The translations under genes and the position numbers were made by a program. Positions 24,781 through 36,100 of a stretch of DNA of 64,000 nt are shown here, in pieces. The notes beneath the pieces are model-generated. The model had not been told where the DNA came from. It worked only from the letters and a program-made list of their open reading frames with translations, and searched no databases. Positions within the stretch are counted from its first letter, which is position 1. Every line of letters begins with the position of its first letter. Origin of the DNA: Vigna angularis. Lineage: Eukaryota; Streptophyta; Magnoliopsida; Fabales; Fabaceae. The DNA is taken from positions 3,368,001-3,432,000 of the forward strand of contig NC_068976.1 in the NCBI RefSeq assembly GCF_016808095.1, read 5' to 3'.

Positions 24781-26146
24781 CATCTAGCTTCATCCATACT
24801 ATGTTCGTAACAAACTCCATTAGTCTCAAAATTTTAACTCTCACAAGGTTGAGCCCTTACCCATTTGAAAAATTATTTTTCATAATTGCTAACACACATA
24901 CAAATAAGTCTAACTTGATAAATTTGATAAAATTTATGCAGCATTTGGCATTGGTCTCTGAAATACATGAAATGAAAGTGGTCACAAATGACCACAATGA
25001 AATATGCATCCAGAGAACAATACAAAATAATCTCAACCGAAATTTTATCAAATTTATCCATAAACTCCAACGTACACATGTTATAGCAAATTATGAAAAA
25101 AAATTATCCCAAAATGTTTGATCGGACAATTCTAGATATAATACAAACGATTAAAAGTTTAATCATTTGTGTTAAATCTCAAATGAAAACTAAGTTTCAC
25201 TCAGTGCTTAATTATGATTTCATACTACAAATATATTCAAAATTTAATCAATAATAAAATGCCAAAATTCAATCTAAAAAGTTTACCTAACATGAAAATC
25301 ATAATTAACACCACAAACTTAATCAATCACGAATACACAAGAGACAATGTATTACAGAAAGACTAAAAATCACATCTCCAATAACCAATAACTACACTGT
25401 AGTGTATGAAAACCAAGAAACTAACCTCCTTGGAGTAACCGAAGATCGTTATTGCTATGAGAGTGGAGGGAAGTCATTTTTCCACCGATGGAGATTAAGG
25501 ACTCTATGTCAGCGCTGTTAGAAGTTGTGGTCCCTCAACTCGCGCACAAAACTGCACCATAATCCAAAATTAATCAGTGAAAACTAAATTAAAATGTCAA
25601 CAAACCAACAAGAACACATTTATTAGTAAATCGCCAAACACTTACCTTTGCTCTTTCTGAAACTCATGAATAAAGCACCAATGACGACGAACCGAAATGA
25701 AAACACGAAACAAAAGTAAGGCTTGTGTTCTGATTTTGGGGTTAAACAACAAAATTGACGTCGCCTACTCCATCCACTGACATCTTATTAGCCAATTTGA
25801 AGTCGGCTACTCCATAATTCGACGTCTTATCATGCAAAAATTTCTAAATTGGCACCAGTTCGAGATATTTTCCAGAATATATGACGTTTGTGTTCAGGGA
25901 TCCGACATTTGCAGGGGTCGACGTCTTATAATTGAGAAAATGTCTTTTCAATTTTGAAATTGCAGCTTGTGGCAGAGGATATGATGTTTGATATAAGGGA
26001 GACAACGTCATAGACAATTTGACGTCGAGGGAGCTAGTAACCGACATCAAAATTGTAATTTTATTTATAAATGTCACCGATAATTTATAACGTTGACTAT
26101 TGTGTGATTAGACGTTGTACGCATGTTGTTTTCGCAACTAGGAGTG

Positions 26147-26192
26147 TGAATAATATACAATATGATTTATAATATTGTCTAAGGTTTTAAAA

Positions 26193-26231
<39 letters not shown>

Positions 26232-27791
26232 TGAATGTCATCCAACAGAAATTTACAAAATTTTAAATTTATCATCTACTTTTAGGGAAATTTGAATATC
26301 ATTGATAAATATGTGTACCAAGACACTACTCAAGTTGTCTGAAAAGCTGGTCGCAAGACAATATACACAAAGACATCAATTTATTCAAAACAGATAAGCC
26401 CAAAAAGTAACTAATCGTAAATCCCCTTTACATATATCCATTTAGATCATCCCAATTATGTTAAAAGAAGAAATAGTCTTATCCATAACATAGTTATTTA
26501 GTAGCCAATGGCTTAACTTTTAAAAGTTTTTAAAGTTGCAAAAATGTTTATTTATGGATAATATATGATTTTCTAATTTATATAGGTTTTTATATATTGG
26601 TTCACTCTATTCAAGAGTTACATCTAATTGTTCAACCACATTACCCAATCTCACATTATAACAATGTTTTACAAACACACGACTAATACAATCAGCATAA
26701 GAAATTAACTATTGAACCTTACAAGAATTTTTAACCGAGTAACACCTTGTTAATGTACAATTGAAAACCCTATCCAAAGATAGTAATGCAACACACACAA
26801 AACAATACGATGGAAGGAATTCACCTAAAACACCACAAGCACAACAACAAAAGAAAATTCGTTGGAACGCTATGCTTCTCCTTTACACTGAGATAATGAT
26901 ATTGAAATAACTCAAAGAAAGCTTTAAGAAATGTTTATTAACTTAGTAATAAGACTCTTTCAATAATGAAAATGATTTCATGAATGTGAGTTTAAAAGTC
27001 ATGTCAAAAGAATTCGAAAGGAGAGAGTTACATGGATTTTAAATTGTCAATTTTAATGAATTAAAACTATATTTTAATCTAAAAAATTTCACTTACTCAT
27101 AAAATTATTGGATTAAACTGAATTTTAACATATTAAAATAAAGCAACTCAAAATCTATTGAAAGCATAGGAAATATTAATCTACTGAAAACTTGTTTTAA
27201 CAAATTAATAATAATTCTACAAAACTACTCATGGATCTAAATAATCTTAATTGATCAAACAGATATCTAATCAAAACTAAGATGCTCTCTCTAGACATTC
27301 CAGACTCGAATGAGAACATTTTAGCATATTAAAAACATATTGTAATCAGTTAAAAATGTTATATCACTAAGATAAGTTCTAAAACAATTTGAAATATCTT
27401 TGTAATGGTAATTGAAATATCAAACTACTCAAAGATAAACTTATTTTCAATCATAATAAATACAACACACCCCTTAAACACATTTAAGTCTTTAATCCTC
27501 AAAAAATTTCAAGGAATAGTTAGACTCATTGAATATAACATAGCTAACATAGCTCCAGCAACACAAATAGTTCTTTCTCCTCAAGCTCCCTAATCCTTCT
27601 ATTAAACAAAATTTTGTATTAATAGTGTTCTTTTAGGAATCTCTCATTTTCTTGAATCTTAATTTTAGCACTTGTACTAACCCTTGAATCATATTTTCTC
27701 GTCTGTGTTGGCATCATAACTCGTCTAATTCATCATACTCAGACTTCACTATTTTACACCACGTCACTTTTCCTTAATTACATAGTAAATT
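26147..27791. other. AT-rich sequence, probable decayed repeats
   Basis: A short (TA)n run lies at about 26200-26226. Around 26640-26900 the sequence resembles the inverted end of a copia LTR, with repeated CACAA/ACAAC words. No gene or well-bounded element was identified. Confidence 0.4.
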
Positions 27792-28189
27792 GTTAGAACT
27801 ATACGATACAAACTCTTGAGTAGGTTTTGATGATAACAAAATCTATAAACATAATGACTTGCAAACCTAAAACGTAACAAATAAATAAATAGAAAGAGCT
27901 TTAAGCAGGTTAGATGAAGAATGAACTTATTAGACTTATGAATTAATATCTAAGATATGTACTCTTAACTATAAAATTTATACCTATTTATGTGTCTAAT
28001 ATAATTATATTCTATCTAATGTGTTCTCATGAGACGAAGCAAGTTTGTATTAGTAAATATTAGATGAAACAAGTCAAAGAATGATGACAAGATAAAATAA
28101 GTCAAAGGAGTGAAGACTAATGATGAAAACCTATTTAGAGAACTAAATATTGAATATCTATTCAAATGAGCATCAACTTAAGCTAATGC

Positions 28190-28900
28190 TAAGAGAGGGA
28201 AGTAGAAGAAGGACTTTCAAAAGTTGTTTCTTGTTTTTCTCTAAGCCTTAAAAAAACTCTAACTACTAATAATTGTATATTCTTGTTTTTGTAGGACTCA
28301 ATAAAGCTAGGACACCATGGACCATCACCCCAAAAGCTTCTTTGGACAAAGGAATCAAGAGCTCAAAGCTTTGGAGAATTTTTGCATACCTTCCGGATTC
28401 AATTCACGCTCTACCGAAGACTTGGTGCACCCAGCGCCTGCTAGGCGTTTTCCACATGTGCAATGTTTTCCATATGCCACTAGCGTAGAACTTGTTATCT
28501 AGCTCTGAGGCCTCATCCAAGCCATAAATAGGATATTTTACAACAATTTCTCACTTGAGAGCTTAATGTCGTGCTGTTGATTTGAATCCAGCCACTTTTT
28601 CTCTTTAGTCACCATGAATTTTCGAATTTCTTCTCACTCTCCTCTAACTCCCTTCCTTGGTAAGAAGGTTGTCTGAGCTTAGAGACTTCAAACACTCTTC
28701 AATCACTTCACTCAAACCTTCATGAAACACCTTCAACACTAATTTTCGCTGCATCCAATGTTCAAGCCGCTGCATCTCTGTTCGATTAGTTGATGTCATG
28801 CTACAAGCTTAGAGGAGCTTCCATCAACTAAAAGACACAAGTCACCTATAATAACTACAATAAATAAATACATTCATCAGTAGATGATGAAAGCCCTCGT
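28190..28900 (+). mobile_element. Probable Ty3/gypsy LTR fragment
   Basis: A GC-richer stretch contains CCCAGCGCCTGCTAGGCG, CCTCATCCAAGCC and a TATA-like CATAAATAGG near 28525, the style of gypsy LTR promoters in legumes. No pair and no target duplication was found. The overlapping frames at 28273-28502 are not genes. Confidence 0.35.
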
Positions 28901-29403
28901 TATAAAAAATAAAGAAGTAATAACTTATTAGACAATTCAAGATGAATTGATTGGACTTATCAAAAGTTAAAGTTAGACAGATAGCTCATTAGATGATTCT
29001 ACTAAGTAGACACTTCAAATGTAAAACTAGCCAAACAAATCAGTAAGAACAAGTTATACGAAACCAAGATTGAAGATCACTCGTAATAAACTAGCAAGAC
29101 AATATATCAAATGACTATAGAGTTAAGTCTAATTCTTTGTAAATTAACTTATCTAGTGAAGAAAATTCTTAAAGTTATAAAGGAAGATCATATCAACACT
29201 ATCAATTTCAAGTGCCTCCTGATACGAATCAAGAATTAAAGGAAATTAATTTATTGAACATTTGATTAAACGAAAATCAAATAAAGAAGATCTGAAGATT
29301 ATATACAAGATCGTCGTTGAAGATCTGAATGTCATAAGAGAAGAAATATATTTGTGCTACAAAGATTGCTTATACAAATGCTAGAGAAAGAAATATATTA
29401 TAT

Positions 29404-30794
29404 CACTAGTACAATTATTTGCTTTTAAACTCGCACAATATGCCTCATTTTATACCAACCCGTTGTCTATAACAACGCGGTGGCAGATTGGTAAATAAGA
29501 TAACATTATAGGTCTCGGTTGCATGTATAACCGAAACATAAATGGCCTACCACCTCAATTGCGCTTAGAACCGGTGCCTAACCTAAGGTAATACTACCTC
29601 GGTTTAACGAAGGACCGAGGCAAAAAGCCTCGTGACACTGACACTCATCCTGCAACTCACTGAAACTCGCTGACAACTTTTAGAAAAGTTGATATTACTT
29701 CGGTTTCCAGCAGAACTGAGGCATATTTTTTAAAAGCTATGACTTTGGTTTTTCTAAGCTCGGTGTCAAAAGCTTGTTCGGCTGCGGTTGCTCTACTGAC
29801 CGAGGCATATATTGTGCTACTACTTCGGGTTTTTAAGGCAACCGAGGTAGCATTGTTTAAAATATTTCAGCCCCTGCACGCTTCTACTTTTCTTTCACTT
29901 TCTGTGCACTCATTTCTTCTCGCAAGGCTGAGCTTCTGCTTCTTCTTCTTTCTCGTTTAAAATATATAAGCTTCTTCCTCCTTGGTTCTTCACTGCCTCC
30001 ACCATTGTCACCGCTGCGAGCTGCCTCCTCAATCGTCGCCTCCATGCCTGATTTTCACTCAACTACTTGTTCTTCTTCTCCTCTTTGCACTCCTCTTTTT
30101 CTTTCCATTCTCCATGCTCTTTTTCTTTCTCGTCACCACCATCGTAGCCTCTCGTCACCAGCTTCATCCATTGGGGAGCCAAGGAGCCCACAGTCGAGTG
30201 TGGGGAGGCTCGAGGTGGGGCTGAAAGCACCGTAGTGGCCGCGGAAAGCAGGGCTTGAACCACTGAACCCCGGTACGGATCGAGGAATGGGGCTTGAACC
30301 ACTAAATCTCGGTGCGGATCGGCGGCGAGTAGAGGGCTTGAACCACTGGACCCCGGTGCGAATCGGCGGCGAGTAGAGGGCTTGAACCACTGGACCACGG
30401 TGCAGATCGAGGAACGAGGCTTGAACCACTAGACCCCGGTGTGGATCGGCGACGAGCAAAGGAAACTGGTGTCGGTGGTGTCGGTGGTGTCGGTGGTGAC
30501 AATGGTGAGGGTCTTGTCTTCCTGCTTATAATTTTTTGGGTTTTCTTACATTTAGATTCAGCCTCAGAAATTGAATCTCACTGATTGCCAGTGGCGAGTT
30601 CTAAAATCTGAAAAAAAGAACACGTTACTGCCTCGGTTCTCTAAAAACCGAGGCATAATCCTATCTTGTTTTATTTCGGTCCGTGACCGAGGCATATAGC
30701 CTACTTTTTTTACCTCGGTCGTATATGCCTCGGTTGCAAAATCGATGCCTATAAACAAAAAGAACCGGTGTATTTTCTTCTTTTTGTACTAGTG
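29404..30794. mobile_element. Non-autonomous CACTA element with GC-rich interior, TSD TAT
   Basis: The perfect 11-bp inverted ends CACTAGTACAA lie at 29404-29414 and 30784-30794, with target duplication TAT at 29401-29403 and 30795-30797. Both subterminal regions are packed with CCTCGGTT/AACCGAGG words in both orientations. The central 29980-30500 is strikingly GC-rich, with a tandem repeat and pyrimidine-rich tracts, and encodes no recognisable protein. It may be captured host sequence. Confidence 0.88.
30245..30455. repeat. Tandem repeat inside CACTA element
   Basis: About five copies of a roughly 40-55 bp unit built on GGCTTGAACCACTG, ACCCCGGTGCGGATCG and, in some copies, GCGGCGAGTAGAG. 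The overlapping long frames on the minus strand (30063-30502) come from this repeat. A short TCGGTGGTG run follows at 30473-30500. Confidence 0.85.
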
Positions 30795-31004
30795 TATGAA
30801 GATTATATAGAAGGTATATTGAAAATTTCAAAAATTTGGAGAATATTCAAAGAATGATCACTCAATGATTCAAAATCACTAATCAAGTAATTAATTACAA
30901 AAGAGAAAATATTTTGAAGATATCAATGATGAAAGAATTAGAAATTTGGAAACAACAGAAGATATACTCTATGAAAAGATACTCATAAACACGGAAAGGG
31001 AAAG

Positions 31005-32020
31005 AATCAACGAGAATAGAAGCTGAAGATTATTATACATTAAAAATTGAATGAAGATAAAAGATCAAATCAAGAGAAGAAGAAACTAAAGCCCTAGAAA
31101 TAATATCACAACTCATTAAAGAAAGTAAAATGAAGATATTAAATTAAATGAAGAGACTTAGGATAAATATATCAATGGTCAAAATCCTATAATTCCTATA
31201 AAAAAAAAGTAAAACTCGAAGAAAAGAAAGATAATAGAACAACACAGCGAGATGTACTCTACGTCATATTCTCAACAAGTGATACAAGAAGAGAGACAGG
31301 GACATTGAGCACATAAAGTTAAATCCAAAAAAAGGGAAACAATAAAAAAAATAGAAGCTGAAAATTATTATACATTAAAGATTGAATGAAGAAAAAAGAT
31401 CAAATCAAGAGAAGAAGAAACTAAAAACCCTAGAAATAAATATCACAACCATCATCATTAAACAAAGTAAAATGAAGATATTAAATCTTATGAAAAGACT
31501 TAGAGATGAAAATATATCAATGGTCAAAATCCTATAATTCCTATAAAAAAAGAGTAAAACTTGAAGAAAAGAAAGATAATAGAACAACACAGCGAGATGT
31601 ACTCTACATCATATTCTCAACAAGTGATACAAGAACAGAGACACGGACATTGAGCACATAAAGTTAAATCCAAAAAGGGAAACAATCAACCAAAATAGAA
31701 GCTGAAAATTATTATACATTAAAGATTGAATGAAGAAAAAAGATCAAATCAAGAGAAGAAGAAACTAAAAGCCCTAGAAATAAATATCACAACCATCCTC
31801 ATTAAACAAAGTAAAATGAAGATATTAAATCAAATGAAGAGAGTTAGAGATGAAAATATATAAATGGTCAAAATCCCATAATACCTATAAAGAAAGAGTA
31901 AAACTCAGAAAAGAAGGAGAATAGAACAACACAACGAGATGTACTCTACATCATATTCTCAACAAGTGTTACAAGAAGAAAGACAGGGACATTTAGCCCA
32001 TAAAGTTGAATTCAAAAAAT
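31005..32020 (+). repeat. Three-copy tandem repeat, unit about 340 bp
   Basis: Copies start at the shared word GAAGCTGAARATTATTATAC at 31019, 31354 and 31698, giving periods of 335 and 344 bp. Each copy includes CAACACARCGAGATGTACTC and ATATTCTCAACAAGTG. By eye the copies are well over 90 percent alike. It lies within the broken SIRE-like LTR, directly right of the CACTA element. Confidence 0.9.
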
Positions 32021-32570
32021 GTCTTATGAGTAAACACCTTGGGTTGAGAGTGTAAATATTTTTATATCCTTTACATAGTGAAGTATACCCTATGAAAGTA
32101 ATTGCACTCTCTTACTTTGATTATGTTTTTCATTATTCCATTTCAGAGTTCTTGATCTTAGGAGGGCCTTAAGAATGTCACACCTAGAGAGGTTGATACT
32201 CGTTATCTGGAGAGATTGTATTCACCTAAATAGGTTGATACTCGTGATACCTAGAGAGGTTGATACTCGTGGTGTCTAGAGAGATTCTACATGTGTTGTA
32301 ATTAAATTAGAATATTTTATTACTGAAGCTTAATGCTTAAGAGATTAGATGTAGCTCTTGTGTTAAGGGTGAATTAGTATAAATTTTACGTGTGTGTGTT
32401 ATGTTTTTTTTATCCTTTGTATTTTGATAAAGCCTCAATATAAGTTAATTTTGAGATCAATTTGGCATTTATCTTACTTGGACTTTGTTAACTTTTTGTG
32501 TAAATCACCCCAGTTTAGCTTCTTTTGCAGTTCTTGATATTAACAAGGAGTCTGATAATGTTGTCGTTCG

Positions 32571-34230
32571 ATAAAATTAATACTACTAAACTATAATGAC
32601 TTTAGTATTGCTAAGATAGTATCCAACAAACTAGAAAGGGTAAACTCAACGCTAAGTCGTCTCTCACCGAACACGAAATTAATTCTCAACAAATTAGTTC
32701 TTATCAAAACTATACAAAAGAGTTAGTAAAACAAAAACAATAAAGAAGATAAAGATCAATAAAAGACTAAAAAACAAAATAAAGAATTAAATTTATAAAA
32801 AGATTTAAAAAGATAAAAAGAATTATAAAGAAAATAGGTTGATTTCACTAGTTTTTCAAAATAGGATTCATCATTGGTTATCTAAATATTACTGTTCAAT
32901 TATTTATTGTCTTAAAATTTCATATTAATTAATTTAAATTTTCAATTAATTTGTTGGTGCTCTCACTATTAATCAAAGTACATTCTCAATTAAATATTAC
33001 TATGCCTAATTTTGTCTATTCTTTTACCTCTTATATCAAGAAAAAGCTAATCAACCAAAGTATATTCTTGATTAATTCTTGTTAAAGTTTTCACATCTAA
33101 TCAAAGTACATTCTCAGTTATTGAAGAAAACTCATTCAACCACATGAAAGTTTCTAACTTTAATCAAAGTAAATTCTCAATTAAAAATAAAAATCCTTGG
33201 ACTCATATGATTGATATTTTATGTAGATTTAACACCAAGCTAACTTGCTATAATGTAAAAATCATTAATTTTACTTGATTAAGTAGCAAAAGACATAGAT
33301 AAAAATAAATAAGAACAAGTATAAAAAAGAACAAATAAATTTATTCATCTAACCTAACAATCCAATTAAGAAATTAAAATAGAATCAACCCCATAGGCTT
33401 AACATTCCGTGAAATGTTCAAATAACATGAAAATAGAAGAGAGAGAACAAAATTTGAACCCCCAAAGTGTTCCTCAGCTCTCGTAATATGTTTTCCTAAC
33501 TCTCTATATTTAAATTGGATTGAGCTTTGTTTCATGTTTTTCTGTTGTTGTAATCTTCTTTATGATATTGTAATTTCCTCCAATTATCTTCTAAATAATC
33601 CAATATCTTCAACATATATTTTCTTGTTATGGAGATCTAAAAATATTTGAAAAGATATTTGCTAGATTAAAAAAGATTTGGCAAATATTACTTTTTTATA
33701 TTTATTGATATAGTTAAATAAGGTAATTATGTAACAATATCCAATAAAATATCTTAAGATATATTTTCCCCAAATTATCTTTAATCATAAACATCTAACA
33801 ACTATCAAAGCCTTTTTAGTAGAAAAAATAGAGAAAACTACAATATCCAAAAAATATTTGCATGTTCCCTCTTCTTGGCTTAGCCAAATTTCTTCACTTT
33901 TTCATGCTATGCTTGGATTGACTTATTGTGGTCTTGATTATTTGTTATTTTTGGATTTATCTTTAAGGTGCTATGACACTTTACCCAATTTATTTTCACA
34001 CCTCAATGAGCTTAACTTAGTTGTAGTTGCACTAACACACCTCAAAATATCCAAAGAACTTTAATGCAACTAAAAAGTTATTTTTAACATGCTTTTTGTA
34101 TTCATGCTAAATAAACCCAATTATAACAAATGTTAATTAAAATATTTTATCAAAGTAAAAAACCATTTAAGAATCCAATATTAAAGGCTAAATGAGAGCA
34201 TAAATATGCATTCATAACGTCAAAATGGAA
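32571..34230 (-). mobile_element. Athila/Tat-like gypsy LTR, reverse orientation
   Basis: A very AT-rich segment without reading frames. The left edge has phrases such as TCTCACCGAACACG and ATTAGTTCTTATCAAAAC, which I associate with Athila/Tat-type LTRs in reverse. Within it a 20-bp word close to AATCAAAGTACATTCTCAAT occurs four times (about 32975, 33040, 33095 and 33158). There is no PBS, pair or target duplication. Confidence 0.35.
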
Positions 34231-34239
34231 AAATAAAGG

Positions 34240-35700
34240 GAATGGATGAAATTCAAGCAATTGTAGACAAAAACTGATACTAGCTTAACTGAGCAGTAAA
34301 GTTGAGGCTTGAGCCACACAGAAAAAGCCCTTATGAGGAGGAAACTTCAAGCACTAAACATCAGGCTAAGTCATGAAGACTCCTTCACAAAGAAGTGATC
34401 CCAGGGGCTACAACATCAAAAAATGAGGCTTAAGCCACATAAGCAAACTCACCTTGGGAGGAAACCTCTACAGTTGGAGCCACAAGTGTACTGCTAGAGC
34501 AATGTCCTAGACAATTTATAAAATTAGAGTTATACCTATGTTTTGCAGACCCTTTGGAGAAGTTCTTTTGAGAGATTTTTAGAGAGCTTCTTAGACACTT
34601 ACCTATGTATTTAGTGAACATTATTAGAGATCATAATAGTGGATGGTTGATGACAATCTTCTAAGCTAGGTTGGGCCAAAGCTAGAAGAGAAATCCATGG
34701 TGTTGGGTGAAGGGTGAGTGTTTGCGGAAGTTGGAGGAAATGAGAGCTCACGGTTTTGTGATGCTCTAAGAGAGGTTAGGCCAATTTAAAGAGGAAGGTG
34801 ACTAGAGGGGCCTCATGGATTTCTCTAGTCTTGATCTAAGATAAGTATTATGGTTAAAACTGGGCAGCATAACATTACATAATATCCAAGGTGAAGACAT
34901 CAGAGGAGACACCTCTATTTATAGGTTAAGGGTGTGTCCTAAAAACCCTAAAAACCAAAACTTTGCATGCCTACCCAAGTGACCCTCTAAGGAGTGGACA
35001 AATGTCCATAAATCCTCTCCAATGAGGGAAGAACATGTGGCCACTAACTTTTAGAAATCCTCTCCATTTCCATATGATGGCAATCTCCTAGCTAGGTTAG
35101 GCCAAAACTAGAAGAAAAGTCATGGAGAAGGTCATGGTCGATGATGTGCATAAATGATGATGGGTAAAAAGCTAAGTGTCCCAAACTTATGGTGTTTTAT
35201 GGTGATGGAGGAGGTGTTTAATGATGCTCTAAGAGAGGTTGGGCCAACTCTTAGAGGAAGGTGGCTAGAGGAGGCCACTTGGGTTGCTCTAGCCTAGGGT
35301 GACCCAATAAGAGTAATATGGCACAAAAATGTTGGCATGAAGGAGAGTCACCTCTATTTATAGGCTAATTTGTCCCAACATAGGTAGAAACTCAAACCTA
35401 AAAGAGCCACCTTGGTTAGTTTGGAGAGCAAGGAGAAATCCTCTCCAATAAGAGGGAGACAAGTGGCGAAAATCTTCTCAAATAAAAGAGTGACACATGG
35501 CTACTACCTATGGAAAATCCTCTCCATTCCTAGGGTGACATGTAGCCACTAACTAGAAGGAAAAACTATCCCATAGGAGGGTGACACATGTCATGACCGT
35601 CCACTTCTCGCTTGTCCACCAAGCTAGCTAAAAATTTTGACCCCTTGGTTAACCCATGGCTTGGACGTCCCACCTTTGTCAACATTGTTAAAGACAAAAT
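34240..35700 (-). repeat. Repeat family shared (inverted) with 53.1-53.8 kb
   Basis: The minus strand at 34900-35700 matches the plus strand at 53.18-53.70 kb. Shared phrases include GGATTTCTCCTTGCTCTCC, AAGGTGGCTCTTTTAGGTT, CCTATAAATAGAG (TATA-like) and, further on, GGCCAACCTCTC. Internally it repeats itself: the GCTCTAAGAGAGGTT block occurs near 34765 and 35230. These features suggest an LTR or LTR-like promoter unit. The element type is not established. Confidence 0.5.
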
Positions 35701-36100
35701 CGTCCATACAACCAAACGCTCTCATGTTTTGAAGTTTAATCAAATAACATTAAAATGGGTTAACATCAAAAAATAACCTAAGGTGAACACACAAGACCTA
35801 GAGCCAAAATCCCAAAACACACACAACCTAAAACCTGAACCTCAAACATAGAAAAACATCTAGGAAAACACTTAGGTCTTAGGAATAGAAAAACATCTAC
35901 GAAAACACATAGGAATAGAAAAACACCTAGAAAACAAAAATGCTTGTCTTGTCTAAAAGCGTCCTGGAGATTGAGCTAAATGCTCAATGCTTATAATACC
36001 TTGAGTAAGTATTCAACGTCTCTCGAAAACAAAAAGTGGGTCGAGATAATGTCTCTAACAAGATCTCTTAAAAGACTAAATTATTAAAATATAGGAAAAA
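35701..36100. other. Short minisatellite and unassigned sequence
   Basis: About three copies of a 30-bp unit (GGAATAGAAAAACATCTA, GAAAACAC) lie at 35848-35940. The rest shows nothing recognisable. Confidence 0.5.

Larger units (their letters stand above)
21332..26146 (-). mobile_element. Degenerate CACTA transposon with Ulp1-like peptidase
   Basis: The left end TACTACAAGAAAAG resembles the plant CACTA end CACTACAAGAAAA. The right end, read inward, is CACTCCTAGTTGCGAAAACAAC. Both ends have clusters of GACGT/ACGTC (21395-21620 and 25750-26115), like the 915-bp element at 6008. The minus-strand interior encodes decayed CACTA proteins: a transposase-associated N-terminus, a DUF4216-like domain, a plant-transposase block and an Ulp1-like cysteine peptidase. 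The main DDE core is not visible. Terminal repeats match poorly and no 3-bp duplication was found, so exact ends are uncertain. Confidence 0.65.
27792..32570 (+). mobile_element. Interrupted SIRE-like LTR mosaic
   Basis: The left side begins TGTTAGAACTATACG and has a TTTTGATGATAACAAAATC block, as at other SIRE-type LTR starts here. The right side has a GTGAATTAGTATAAATTTT block near 32370 and ends with ATTAACA near 32565. Just before it, 32190-32290 holds about four copies of ACCTAGAGAGGTTGATACTC, echoing the minisatellite at 37.05-37.27 kb. Between these lie a gypsy-like LTR piece, a CACTA element and a tandem repeat, so the original LTR appears to be split several times. Treating it as one LTR is inference. 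Confidence 0.35.

Noticed and set aside
30063..30502. Overlapping 66-111 codon frames on both strands
   Set aside because: They arise from a GC-rich tandem repeat inside a non-autonomous CACTA element. Several frames are open at once, which points to composition rather than coding.
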